A stretch of DNA of 64,000 bases from Enoplolaimus lenunculus. Its lineage: Eukaryota; Nematoda; Enoplea; Enoplida; Thoracostomopsidae. The stretch is from assembly GCA_030248215.1 (NCBI GenBank), contig JASANG010001500.1, positions 1 to 64,000 of the forward strand. The letters run 5' to 3'. The notes beneath the pieces were generated by a model, which worked only from the letters and a program-made list of their open reading frames with translations, was not told the origin of the DNA and made no database searches. This document shows, one piece after another, positions 32,614-45,124 of this stretch (the first letter of the stretch is position 1; every line of letters starts with the position of its first letter). The translations under genes were made by a program, and so were the position numbers.

Positions 32614-34092
32614 CATTATACGCCGAAAATTAATCGCTGTGCCATGATGTCGTACCGTACGACAAGTTGTAAACATCCTGGCTTTTCAGTAGACCTCGCT
32701 GAACTCGCACTTTTCGCTTGTGGAATTGTATCCACGCGTGTTGTAGTGACTGATGGTCAGTTCGGTGTCAAAATTTCCACAAATGCCGACACTAGCGATA
32801 GTAAATTTAGCAGTCCTTGGACTGGTCTGATAGGAGCGTTGATTAACGGGACTATAGACATTGTTCCTTTAATACTGTATCCGACAACTGATCGACTAAA
32901 AGTTGTTGATTTTCTTCTTGAAGCACCATTTTACTGGACAGGATTGTCGATTCTGGTTCATTTAAAGCGTCCGTACTGTAAACGTGCATCGTTGCTTAGT
33001 GTAATTCCATTAAATATGGCATTATCTTGCATTGCTTGCATTGTTGGAATTGCAATTATTGCTGCAGTTATAGAGCTGTACTTCAGTATGCCGGTGAAAC
33101 GAAAATTGTTGCGTGACTCATGGACCAGACAACGCCAAAATTCACAAACACAACCACATTTATGCTTATCAAGGTTATTTAAACGATTCCATATTAATAA
33201 CAGGCACGGTTTAAGAACGCCTATAGACCCAGAGCAACTTAAATGTTCAATACAAATTATAAAAGAAGCTATTAATAGTGTTTATTTAGTTTGTTTCGGT
33301 CAAAAGAATCGTTTGTTTTGGGGCCAAATACGTGCAAAGTTAATCTTGATTACAGTATACTCTGGCGTCGCATTATTTGGAACGCTTATATACAAAGCTC
33401 GACTGATGCCTACACTTGTGCCATGTGATCCAAATCGGCTTTTCCAAGGATTTTATGATATTGTCAATGCATTAGAACAGCGAAATTATATGCCTGCATT
33501 TAGTGACGCTTTAAAAGTTTTATACAACGATATAATATCGCTCGGCTCAAATGCAAGCAATCGATTTCGCAATTTTGTCAAATGTCACACTGTACCCGCG
33601 GTAAATGCAAGCCTACTATCATTGCTAGTAAAAGCGGTTCGAACTCCTGGATACATTACCGTTCAAGATGATATGATTTCGTATTATTACCGTAACAGGT
33701 ACAAGATTGGTGATTTAGCTCAACTTGGACCTGAAGGAATCGCGATCAACCGGCCCATTGGATTAGTTGTGTCGCCGAATTTCAACGAAACATTACGACA
33801 ATGCTTAGTAAATGCAAGTTTAACGGTGATTCAAAGTGGATTTGTTGAATATTTTAAACGCGTTTATTATTTAAACGTTCCTCAACAGTTAACAAAAGCA
33901 ATGGAAATACCGAAAATGGCTGACAAATACAATCAACAAGCGTTGTTGCTTGAATGCTTGAAATTTGGAATTGGCGCTGCCGCAATCAGCTTTGTCGTAG
34001 AACTATTTTTGAGTTGGAAAACGAAGATATTAAGGTTCGCGCTATCTGCATGGTTGTCAACGGAAAAACGACATAAATTAAGGGTGTGTTAA
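32587..34092 (+). CDS. Divergent ionotropic glutamate receptor-like channel
   Basis: The single 501-codon exon follows the receptor ligand-binding and channel layout. S1 half (about residues 5-130): 'RVGLIHYTPK', 'PGFSVDLAELA', 'VTDGQFG', 'WTGLIGALINGTIDIVPL' and 'TTDRLKVVDF'. M1 at about 136-166, pore and M3 at about 228-275, S2 up to about 455, and M4 at about 455-477. There is no N-terminal (LIVBP) domain and no signal peptide from this ATG, so an upstream exon may be spliced on. The frame stays open upstream of the ATG. The M3 gating motif SYTANLAAFLT is replaced by 'VYSGVALFGTLIYK'. Such short divergent receptors are known in nematodes and as insect IRs, where they act in chemosensation. 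Ligand and ion selectivity cannot be told. A candidate AATAAA is at 34591. Confidence 0.8.
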   Translation: MNKTRVGLIHYTPKINRCAMMSYRTTSCKHPGFSVDLAELALFACGIVSTRVVVTDGQFGVKISTNADTSDSKFSSPWTGLIGALINGTIDIVPLILYPTTDRLKVVDFLLEAPFYWTGLSILVHLKRPYCKRASLLSVIPLNMALSCIACIVGIAIIAAVIELYFSMPVKRKLLRDSWTRQRQNSQTQPHLCLSRLFKRFHINNRHGLRTPIDPEQLKCSIQIIKEAINSVYLVCFGQKNRLFWGQIRAKLILITVYSGVALFGTLIYKARLMPTLVPCDPNRLFQGFYDIVNALEQRNYMPAFSDALKVLYNDIISLGSNASNRFRNFVKCHTVPAVNASLLSLLVKAVRTPGYITVQDDMISYYYRNRYKIGDLAQLGPEGIAINRPIGLVVSPNFNETLRQCLVNASLTVIQSGFVEYFKRVYYLNVPQQLTKAMEIPKMADKYNQQALLLECLKFGIGAAAISFVVELFLSWKTKILRFALSAWLSTEKRHKLRVC

Positions 34093-36054
34093 AACCACAA
34101 ACCGCTTTCCACGTTATGGCATGGGTTGCTGTGAAAAGAGCGGAGGAATATGAATATTAATTATTATGCAACATCGAAGTTATACTGCTTATGCCAATGT
34201 CAAAAACGTGCGGCTATTTTAATATAGCTAGCTAATTTGAGAACACTCTAAAAATAACGTCGAAAACTTTCGCTGGCAATGAAAATGACCTACAAAATAT
34301 ATAAAGCAAAGGGGAATGTTACCGGGAAAGTTTTACATATATAGGTTTTGGAGCGAAATTCAAATTTTGGATAGAACGTTCGAAGTTAAGCGGGAAATTC
34401 AAATTTTTTTCGGTAAATTCTAATTTCGTCGTGCGAGAAAAACCATGACTAAAACTTAGTAAATTGAGAGTATATATACATAATTATTTAGTGCAAGAAA
34501 AAGCTATAATTTTATTGCTACATTCCGATAATAACATGGACAGTTAAAAGAAAGTTTTTGACCTTCAAAGCATTAGGTATAAAACCGTCGAATAAATCTA
34601 CAGGAAGAATTTCAGAATATTCCTAAGACTGGGTCGACCAAGCAGTGAGAATAAACAGACAATTTCACAGTTAAAGGCAAATTGCGAGTACGCGACTGAA
34701 TTTAGAATTTTAATCCCCCGTTCATTGAGCTCTTATACCTGAACTGTGATAGAAAGTTTCTTGTCAACTCTGTGTGTAATATAAGTTCTACTTGGACGAT
34801 CCGACAGTGGAATAAAGCGGAAATATTGTCGTGGTCAGGAATACTCCATATATACTCATTTTAGCTACAAGGCTAACCTTTAGACAAGCCTTTTATAGAG
34901 AAAATCTGATTTTATTTCCTTAATTTAACGGGCCTTGTCCTGTTTCTGTGACCTCCGGCTCTGGTATTTTTCACCTCAGGTTGCACCCTAATGCTCGCCG
35001 ACGCCGGATTGGAATATATTCCTCGACTAGATAATTTTAAAACGCTCAACCAAAAGTCAAAACTTTATAACATCGACCCGGGCTCAAAGAGTGTACATCC
35101 TAGAACAGGCCAGGGCAAGGCTAACAGCGCTGAGGAGAAAAGACTATTTTGTGTGTAAATTCAGTGTTCCAAAGATTCCTTCACGAAAATTTTGCTGCGG
35201 TTCAGGTCCGACTCGGACCCACGAACAAGACGTACCAACGTATAATGTACAAAGCTGTCCTAGAAAAACCTGCAGGGTTCCTAACGAGAACTTTCGTGCG
35301 TGTTTCGCTATTCGTCCCATGAAACCCCTCCCGTAACAAAGCCAATTACATCGATTCGCATGGGGGAAGGTTATACATGTAACTGCTTGCAATTTTTCGG
35401 TAACTCCATAGGCTGCTCGTGAAAAATAGTAATACAGCTCAAATTACTAAACTAAACTCATTTTTTATTTCCACACTGCAAAAAAATGGTGACATAGCAT
35501 ACGGAACAGACAGAATTATTGTTGTCATGAGCATCATAGACCTTTGATGACCGTATACATAGCACCAAAATCATTTCACTTCTCCTGTAAAAGTTCCGAC
35601 GTAGACGCATCTCTGATGGTATATGTCTCCAAGCAGTGTTATTTTAACACTCATCAGTATAGTGCACTCAACAAAATACAAGATGTACCCAGAGCCCGTT
35701 ACGTTTCGGGCTTGTACTCCATGGTGTCTCCAAACAAGCCATGTACTCTTGCTGCTGTCAAGAGCCCACCACGCACAGAAGAGCAGCAATTACAAATGGA
35801 GCTAGAATTTATATAGTTTTACCAAACTGTACTTAACCAGACTCCAGAGGTTCAAAATTATATATTAAAACTGACCAAACCTCTGAATTGTAACGGAATG
35901 CACTATTCGGTTTCAAAAAGCGTTCATCTGAAGGTTCTTATCAGAATTACTAGGTAAAAAAATGTCAAACACTCTGTTGTAAGCACAAAACGTCTCAACA
36001 TGTTGTCCATAGTTTTTGATTCTTGTAATGTGAAAATCGCTGTATACGTCACTG
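34093..36054. other. Space between the convergent receptor and otubain genes
   Basis: It contains a lone MITE family D end (34965-34991) and a SINE-like piece (35150-35235). An open stretch on both strands at 35544-35816 has no recognisable domain and is probably old repeat. Confidence 0.5.
35150..35235 (-). repeat. SINE body fragment
   Basis: On the - strand, GGGTCCGAGTCGGACC sits where box B would be, followed by GCAGCAAAATTTTCGTGAAGG. The latter matches the tail of the tRNA-derived element at 24870-24885. Confidence 0.45.
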
Positions 36055-36060
36055 TTTATT
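36055..36060 (-). promoter_or_regulatory. Poly(A) signal AATAAA for otubain
   Basis: TTTATT on the + strand reads AATAAA on the - strand, 37 bases after the otubain stop codon. Confidence 0.6.
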
Positions 36061-36096
36061 CTGTATTAATTAATACATTTTTGGTTCGCAAAACGC

Positions 36097-39000
36097 TTAT
36101 GATTTTAAGGTCAATATATCGTAATGATCATGGCGATACAGGAAATACAACTTCAACGGGCCGTTTGGATCAGAATCTGGCCGAAAATCGTGATGCCATC
36201 CGCCTTCGGGCGCCGCCGATCGGTCCATGTATTCAATACGAAACGACAGCTCTAAATAATTAAAAAATCAATATTAAAATAATGACAGTATTTCAAATCT
36301 GCACTTTCCAAGAAACAATTGAGGTCAGGCACGCTCTTACAAAACGCTCAATAATATTGCAAAACGAACATCATGAATGTTGTGCGTTAACCAGTCACAT
36401 GGAAAACGCAACATTTTTCAGGAACAAACAAGGTTTGACATCGAGTTCCGGAATTCTACATTGCCGGATATATTATTTAATGCTGTATTTTATGGTATCC
36501 GGTTGAATCCTGGTACATACGTACATACAATAGGCGTAACAATAAAACCCCAGGTCCGAGGGGTCACACAAATTGTGTATGCATTATGAGCAGATTAATA
36601 ATTATCTCCATAATAATAAAATTTAAGGAACATTTTATTTTACTAAAAAACTGTTGGGAAACAACGGCTGTTTTTGACCATTTGGTGCGAAGTGCAATGA
36701 TGATATAACGACAGTCACTAACATGCAGGCGTCGTACCACACACGTTATGTAGTTTCACGTAACTTCCAACTTAAGCAAAAGACACTTTATCACAACCGA
36801 CAAAATTCTTGCCCATTTATGTACATGACGTATTACACAAAATGAAACCCAAAACACAAACGAATTCTCGACGGCTTGCAAACAATATTGTTTAAAACCA
36901 CGTAAATAAATTTGGTTTTACTTACTGTGGCTTCTTAATTCAACCAAAATCAAGGTTTCGAGCAAATAGCGCTTACCTAAAGCCTGTGATAACGCTATGA
37001 TCGTTAAATGATCGCTAACTTTGAACATTGCTTCGACTTCCTAAAAACAAACCAAAAAACACTAAGTAAAACAATTAAAGAAATAAAATACAAAGCGCAA
37101 ATATTGTGACAAAACCTAAAATTTATTCATTGCAAAAAACGACATGAAAATAATCTGAATAAAAGACAAAATAAACGTTTCAATAAGCAGAACGAAATCG
37201 CAAAAATGACGTAAACATTTATTAAAGGGTTAGCGATGCAAGGATTCTACTGTTTCGACTCTACTCGGCGCAAAACAACAATAACTGGAGGACATTGGCG
37301 AAACAAATTACTTGAGCACAATATTCGGCAAGTGTTCTTTCACCATCAACAAAGTTTTCATAAAACGCCGCGTTTTCTTTGAGATAACCAGACGTAACCA
37401 ATCTTCAATATTATTAAGTAGCACATGCTTACAATGTTACAGCAATTATTATTTAAACAAACAAACAAACAAACAAACAAACAAACAAACAAAGAAACAA
37501 ACAAACAAACAAACAAACAAACAAACAATGAAACAAACAAACAGGCAAACAAAGAAACAAACAAACAAACACACACAAACAAACAAATAAAGAAAGAAAA
37601 TAAACGCTACAACCTACAACCTTTCTTCATTCATATGCGAACAACATTTATCTTTAAGTTTTCCGAATACGAATTCGAATAGTAACCCACTCCAAGTATC
37701 ATAGAAAACATACCAGCGGGGTACTAGTAGAAGAAAGCCCACCAGGGCAAGAATTCCGAAAAATGAGACAAAATCCAACCCAAACTTTGAAAAAATAAAT
37801 TAATACAGTGGTAAAGCATACCGCATAAAGCAAACAATATAATTGGAATAATTGTCGTCGTTGAACAAATCTTCAAGTTGCTCACCAGTGAGACCGCATT
37901 CGAGTTTGGCAATGAATTCCATAAACTGAAAAACAAAAAACATAATCACATGCACAATATCTCATTCCATATTTGAAGATATTATCCATCAAACACTTAT
38001 TAATAGCAAACTACGGCTTCGAGTTGGAAAAAACGATACTACAAAATCAACAAATTTTATTTGAAGCGAGTGAAAAGTTCTCAAAACCCACAGAACAATA
38101 TAGATGCAACTAAAACAAACGGAATGTTTGGCTGCAGGCCAAGAATAAATATACCCAGGCCCTGACGTGAAAAGGTGTGTACGAACCTATAGGCCTTAGG
38201 TTACATAGGTTTTCGCTAGACTTAAACTTAAATTAAGAGACATACACTAAGCTGAGCATTCCGTCTTCGATATAATATGTATATAACCAGGTTACAAAAT
38301 CATATTGTACCGACGGCGTTATTTGAATATGTTCATACATGGCCTAAATATAATAATAACCAGTCTAAAAACAACTATCGTGTACAAAATGCCAATGATC
38401 TCCCTGGGTTGCTTCATTACCGATTCACAGAAATCTTCTGTGGTCAGATCTGGGAAGCCCAATTTCAGTAAACGATCCTTCCAAGCGCCTGCAAGTTTCT
38501 TGAACCTAAACACAGCTTCAAAACCGTCATGATGTAAACACAATAACGTACAATAAACATTAGAACAAAAATAATCATTATGTACTGACCACACCCGTTC
38601 TTTACGCTAAGATGTCATCAAAAATGTTTTGATAAGTTTAAAAGCAAAGTTGCAACTGGATCGTTATTCTAGTGCCAACAAAGAGTAAACATATCCAAAA
38701 CACTACTCAACAGAAAGAATGCAAAAAAACCACAAGACAAAAAACATCTGAAGCATTGGTAATGGGTGATTTACTAAATTAATAGCCAGTTGTTTACACA
38801 CTAACTTATCGTATTCTTCTGAATGAGTCAATAAATATTCCATTTGTGCGAATATTAGCGCGCGATAAAAACAATTTCCATCACCACGAACCCGTCGAAT
38901 ATGCGAGTATCTTGACGCTAATTCCTACAGAAACAACGACCGACGTCAACAATGCAAACATATAACACAATTTCCAGATAAACGACTATTTTGTCAAGTT

Positions 39001-41313
39001 TCAATACCACCAAAACAGTGTTACTAAATTAACGGAACTAAAAATATACAGCAACTATTGCTAGTGTTGATGACAGTTCTTGGAATTTTCAGCAACCATA
39101 ATTGTAATTTTTGAAATTTAACACACTTTACGCATACTTTGAATTTCCATATTTCTACGCAATAATTAAGCTAATTATGCGTCGCAGTTGCCCTGTTCGC
39201 TTTTAAAACCGTAAAGTAAGTAAAGATTTTCGCACACTGCTATACTCTGGCCTGTTGCCATAAATTCTACTTGAAACAAGCAGTGTTTGACCACAAAAAC
39301 TTTTACTTTTGCTTTCTGACGATAAGTTTGGCAATCATCGCCTTGCTGATATTCGTTTTCGAGCGTTGCAATGTCTTCAAGGGGCAATATCATTTTTTGT
39401 GTTTCTGCAACCTATTAATAAAAAATAAAACAGTTTACAAAAAATGCAGTATTATTCCGTGAAACCCAAACAATAAAACTTTCATTGAATGGTGTACTTT
39501 TTTATAATATACTGTAAATCTACCATAAAATATACAAGTACACGTAGTTGCAAACATGAGCAACTAAACTAATGCTTTTCCGGCCCACAGATAAAATTAA
39601 AACTTTTTCCGCGGAAGGACATATTGATCACGATCAACACACGACTACTCTTTCAGACTTTGTCTTAAAGCTTTTTCGGCTACGAGACGTGTTTCATTTC
39701 TGTTGAGCAGTCTTACTCGGTTGGTTAGACTACGCGACAAAACGAAATAACGTCTTTTTACCTGGAGTTTTCCAAACCCCCTTAGGATGCATGATGGTAC
39801 ATATTTATTTACCAGTTGACCTTTACGTTTCAAAACTAGATTTGGAGACATCTTGGAGTAAATCAAAATCGAGACTCTGATTTGCTTGAAAAATACATTC
39901 ACCGATAAAATTAGGTGATCAGTAATGGCGATTGCGTCTAATGTGGTCGCGATATAATGGTCGAGTGTGTGCTCTCTTCCTTGGTTGGGAAGGAATAGCA
40001 ACTATACTTAATTGTGTTCGAAACTGTACGTAGTTGGTTCTAGCACATACAATAGGTTATATTCTATCAAAATCTGAAAATTTGATAACTGCTTATATTG
40101 ATGAATTTTTAAGAATTTTGAAGTATCAAATGGCAAATGGGATTATTTTTGGGTATATACCGCGCACACGACTGACGTATTTTTTCTCTTCGACGAAAGT
40201 TAAAATGCGTTTAAAACAGACTACTTAGTACTAGACTACTTACGTTTCGTTCAATATCATTCATTTGCGCCATTATTGCATCATCATTTGACTGTTGACT
40301 TTGATCAGTTGCTAAAATATTTTTATAGACATCAAGACGTAAAAGTAAACTACAAAAAATACCAGAAACGAAAACGATGTAAAAAAGGTAAAAAGCCGAC
40401 TATAATTCAACAAAATACATTTAAACAACAATTTTTATCGACATCTTCATTTTCTCAAAAGAGCGATTCAAAGTATTCAATATACAAATGACAGCAACTG
40501 CAGTTAAATGACCATTTCTGTCAAAAAAATCGGACGCCCCAGCGACTTGATTAATAAAGGAAGATATTAGATTTGGCTTTTGTACACCGTCCTACCACAG
40601 AGTTAAGCTCATTCTCAGGCATAGATTTTGGAAAAGGCGTACCTGAGCCTAAGCCTTGTTTTTCCACAGGCTTAAGCTCATTCTCAGGTTTAGACTTCGG
40701 AAAAGGCGTACTTGAGCCTAACCCTAAATATTTAGTTAAACCGTAGTCAAACGTCGGAAAGAAGTGTACATGGGCTTAAAACTGGGTACGAATGCAAATA
40801 TCCGTTACTTTCCCCGTTGAAATCACACTAAACACATAAACTACGATTGCTATCATGAGACAATAATGCTGCTGTGAACTCAAAGTTACTGTTAATTGTC
40901 TCACGTGTCATGTCTTAGGAGACTGTATCTAATCAACGAGTTTTACGCTTCTGCAGCATCAAAATTAAATGTAGTTGAGAAAACAAACGTTTACTTTAGG
41001 AGTTGCGCTATACTTTACTGTGCCGGACGCCGCCGAGCGCCGCTATGAGTTCCTATCAAAAATATGGGCAAAATCTATTTGGTGGCGTGCACTGGCGCGC
41101 GGCAAAGTCCAACGGACCGCGACGCCGGACGTCGCAAAGCGCCGCAGTCAAACATTTTATTAAAAATTCCACCAAACCGATTTTATCGGCGGCGGACGGC
41201 GGCGTCCGGTACAATAAAGTATAGCGCAACCCTAAGTTTACCACCCAAAAACATAACATAAAAGCGCAACAAAACTTACATGTCAAACACTCTGCAGGAA
41301 CTTCGGCAGCCAT
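36097..41313 (-). CDS. OTUB1: Otubain-type ubiquitin thioesterase, complete nine-exon gene
   Basis: Coding exons on the - strand are 41280-41313 (ATG at 41313), 40244-40311, 39307-39411, 38806-38924, 38421-38505, 37822-37925, 37312-37402, 36977-37040 and 36097-36251. Every junction keeps phase, and the total of 825 bases gives 274 residues (human OTUB1 has 271). The catalytic cysteine block 'GDGNCFYRA' gives Asp84 and Cys87, and the final 'DHYDIL' gives His266. Other family landmarks are 'FMEFIAKLE', 'LVTSGYL', 'EVEAMFKVSDHLTIIALSQAL' (in two parts) and 'FRIEYMDR'. The enzyme removes ubiquitin, mainly K48 chains, from proteins and in mammals also blocks some E2 enzymes through its N-terminal helix. 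That helix is present here as 'AIMAQMNDIER'. It is probably cytosolic. I used OTUB1 as the nearest family name, but OTUB1 versus OTUB2 orthology is not proven. Confidence 0.93.
37454..37590 (+). repeat. (AAAC)n microsatellite
   Basis: About 137 bases of AAAC or CAAA units with a few G and T changes, between two otubain exons. The Thr-Asn-Lys-Gln reading frames over it are artefacts. Confidence 0.97.
40590..40730. repeat. Short tandem repeat of GGCTTAAGCTCATTCTCAGG type
   Basis: Two direct units of about 70 bp carrying AAGCTCATTCTCAGG and GGAAAAGGCGTAC..GAGCCTAA, in otubain intron 1. A related string is at 18530-18640. Confidence 0.6.
40996..41235. mobile_element. GC-rich MITE (family H), intact
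   Basis: 240 bp with terminal inverted repeats of about 38 bp: TTAGGAGTTGCGCTATACTT at the left and AAGTATAGCGCAACCCTAA at the right, continuing into GGACGCCGCC and GGCGGCGTCC. It lies in otubain intron 1, about 45 bases from the first coding exon. A diverged copy is at 13105-13255. Confidence 0.9.
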
Positions 41314-43559
41314 TCTTCACGGAATTACGTAAACAATGATTAATTAACCTGAAAAGAAAACATTAACAACGTGACATAAAACATTAGTATTGCTCGCTCG
41401 TATTACCTATATTAATTTTAGCGTTTTCTACTTTGCACACCCCCCACAACATTTAAAGTTCAGCCATTTTTTAAACGTAAGCCTGGACATTAGCCTACGC
41501 TAGAAACTATCCAACGGCCAAGTTTAGCAAGCACTAAAAGTACATTTTTGGTATATACATTTTTCACAGCGGTACCAAACGCCAAATACTTTGCTCCAAA
41601 ATCAACTGAATATGTCGACTGAAAACGTTAAATATAGAAATACTGGACTCACACACATTTATGTTCCAATATTTAAACAAGCGTCGAAATTACGTTTTGA
41701 GGTACGATTTGCAATATGGAGTTTAAACGCATGGAAATGTATGTTTATAGGTTGTAAGCAATTCAAACAAATTAACTGTTTACAGTTTGAACGACGGGTT
41801 TCTGTCAGCTTTGGAAATAAAAAAATTTAAAGAAATCGTTAAAATATCAGCATATAAAATTTTTTATATGCTGATACTTAGTGAACATCACACATACGAC
41901 CCAACAGCCGCTCTTAATTGTCCAGATAAAGATTATATCAGGAGCAGATATAAAAGCTTAATGGACGTTCATGGATTTTGATCCACGGAGTCAAAGCGAT
42001 TCTTTCACAGATATACTGGACTGACGCCGTCCGACTTTAACAATTTTTCCGCTTTATATTTCACAAAGCGTTTCCTGTACAAAACGATGGTCGTTTTTGT
42101 TTCCGTTATAGAAATACCAGAGATTTCGTTATTTTTTACGATAGAAATTTGCTGAAAACCACGTATAATTATATCTTGCAATTTTTCATTACAAATATGC
42201 TGCAGTTTTTCGATATGGTACAAAAATTACGAAATTGACCCAAAATCTTAAAAATTTCGATGCATCCGCTATTTTTTCTTTCACATTTTAGAAAGCCCTG
42301 TGAGTATTTGCATGACTCGATTGTTTGGCAGGAAAATGAAACATCTTTGAATCGACATTTTGATCGCTATCAGGTAATAACCGGGTATCCGTTTTCGTTT
42401 TCGGTTAAATCGGTGTTCGTTTCCGTAATAGAAATACCGGTGTCACGGCTTAATTCAGCCCCCGGAAGATTCATTATATACGCATATACTGCAATCTTCG
42501 GGCACATTTTTGTGCAACATTGTGTGCAATTTCAATGCATAGCTAAGCATTCAATACAGGAGAACTTTGTTGCATTTCAATTAAAATAGATTAATAATCG
42601 TATATTTTTTACGCAAAGAAGAAAATTGTGGCTAAATTTTTCGGATAATACGGACAATTTGGAAATTTTCGATTTCGCTAATAAACTAGAAACAGGTGAT
42701 TTCTTCTTGCACACGGTCATGTCCAGGGTGACAGCAAAAGTTCGGATTGGGCAAAAAATTGCGGTTCGCATTCGAACTCGGTTGTGAAAAAGCCACCTGC
42801 AAAAGCCGAATCCAACAATGTTCGGAGATATGTTTTTAGTAGACTTCCTGGAGTAATAAATTTTAGTAATTTTGCAGGTCGAAAGGCAATATTCAAATTT
42901 TATGAAGTTGATAATGTGAAATTATACCGTGAGCGTGTGAAGAATTAAAAAGGGAAAGAATTATACCATGACACCGGAAATTCTGTTATTTTTATGCTCA
43001 AAATTAGTTAAAATCACGTAGAAATAACTCGCAATTTTTCATAGATATGCAGCACTGTTCAATGCGAAAAAAATTTAAGAAATTCATCCACAAATCTTAA
43101 AAATTTCTGTGCATTTGAAGTTGTTTAAAAATTTAGAAAGCCCAGTAAATGTCTGCATGCCTCAATGGTGTTTTCAGGAAAAAACCTTCAAACTTTTATA
43201 CTTCAATATCCGCTTTCCGTTTTCGTTTTTGATTGGTATCTGTTTTAGGGTTGGCGCCGGCCTGAAACCGGCCGGCCGGCGAGAGGCATTGGCCGGCCGG
43301 CCAGTAATTGCTATGTATATTTTTTATCATATTTAGATTTCGATTCTAAAACTTTTTAGCTGAAATCTAAAATGTTGGCTACTGTGATCATTACGGTCAA
43401 TGTTGAGATTGAGTAACTAGGTGAAATTACTTTGGTTGCTGTTGTATTCTAGACTGCTCGTGTGGTGCGATAAAGCACTTCAGATGATATGGGTTCTATT
43501 GTTTTTTTAGAAAAATATAGTGAACCCTTTCAGTGGAGTATATATGAATATTTTTTGAC

Positions 43560-43636
<77 letters not shown>

Positions 43637-43640
43637 GAGA
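43560..43640 (+). repeat. (AAT)n microsatellite
   Basis: About 27 uninterrupted AAT units. The polyleucine frame on the - strand is an artefact. Confidence 0.97.
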
Positions 43641-44796
43641 ATAATAATGTAATCAGATTGAACCATCTCAGATTTCCTCACTGACCAATGAGGATTCGCA
43701 CCAAACTTTTTAGGTGTAGGTAAGCCGGACAAAGTATATTTAACTAAATTTTTAACCACAAACAGATCTGTTGACACTTAAACCCACCTGGCTACATCCT
43801 TGTTTGTTGTATATAAATGAATTTACTAGGCTACCGTCCCGTAAACCCCTGCGATTTTAAGGGACCCTAAGCAGGATGGGATGCTGCCGCCCCCAAGCCG
43901 TTGGCACTAAGAGATTCTTACACAAAAAGTGCCAAAAACAGTTTAACTTTATTACAAATTTCAGCTGTTCCAGTAAAAGAATATAATTCCAAACGGGGGT
44001 CAGTTGACATCGGAAACCTCCCTGGCTACGCCCCTGTTTATTGTGTATAAGCAACTTTATACGTAAAGAGACGTTTTAATCGCTGGTTTACCTACGCTGC
44101 AATCTTGCTTATTGCAGTTCCATGACAGCGGGACGGCCCTCAGCGTAACATGAACCAATACTTTTATCATTATGCATTTCTTTGTATTAAATGCATAAAG
44201 GTAGAGCGACCGACAATATTTTGCATGGAAGTTGTGGCATATAAAACTATCTAGAAACAATGCGTTAAACTGCCTTCTATTAAAGCTAATGGGATACCAC
44301 TGAACTTGTTCTTAGTTATACTATTTCACAACGAGATCGCTTGTAATTGAATTACTGGGCATAAAATGATTGGTATAGTTTCTGGAAACGTACCGATCTA
44401 TTCCGTTATAAAATGCTTGATAATGTTTAAAATTTGGATATTAGCGTAGAAAAAGTGGTAATTGCGCAATATGAATCAGTTTGTGCTATTTTTACTATCT
44501 GTTTACATCCTGATTCACTCGCTTCTACCGCCATACGTTCGGTATATCAAACATGCCATAAAACCAAACAATCATTCGAGTACAAAAGGGTGCTGGTTAT
44601 TAGGCTGGCGAGGCCCGCTGCGGGCTTGAACATCTGCAGCACAGCAATATTTTCTACAAGCTCTATCTGGCTACTTTGACTCAGAACTATAGTTTTACCA
44701 GAGTAACGGAAACATGTAGCGATCAAAATGAACGGAAACGGTAATTGAATGTAAAATTTATAGAAATTGTATAATTGTGGCATATTTGCATTGGCC

Positions 44797-44903
44797 CATG
44801 TTACTTTTAGGGCCATCCCAGTTTCTGGTGGGTCTCTAAAAGAGTAGTCTTACATCCTAGACATTTTTGCTTAGGCTTTTGTTACGGTCCTAAAAGTAAC
44901 ATT
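44797..44903. mobile_element. hAT-like MITE (family A), internally deleted
   Basis: The ends are GGCCCATGTTACTTTTAGGG and GGTCCTAAAAGTAACATTA, with a shortened middle compared with 12480-12652. Confidence 0.8.
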
Positions 44904-44954
44904 AGATTTATTCCCGGCATTTCTACATCGGTAACCGAACCGCAAATTCGGCTA

Positions 44955-45124
44955 CACTGTAAAAATGGTGAGTCCTCCGAAATAGGCTTTTCAGGACTAC
45001 GAGTCAAAATGTCGACTTCGCCAGAGTCAAATTCGATTCACTGAGTCGCAAATATGACTTTGGCGGAGTCGATTTTGAATCAGATTGTATAATTGTAGAA
45101 TTCGACTCACCATTTTTTGCAATG
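44955..45124. mobile_element. TA-flanked MITE (family B), diverged copy
   Basis: It starts CACTGTAAAAATGGTGAG and ends CATTTTTTGCAATG, with TA on both sides and GAGTCAAATTCGA inner motifs. Confidence 0.8.

Noticed and set aside
35544-35816. Open frames on both strands near 35.6 kb
   Set aside because: Open in several frames at once with no family likeness, so probably old repeat.
37312-37682. Apparent Thr-Asn-Lys-Gln and Leu/Phe/Val/Cys-rich proteins
   Set aside because: They are translations of the AAAC microsatellite inside the otubain gene.
39645-40001. 118-codon open frame on the - strand
   Set aside because: It lies within an otubain intron, has no recognisable domain, and otubain is complete without it.
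43496-43777. Polyleucine protein on the - strand
   Set aside because: It is the AAT microsatellite read in one frame.
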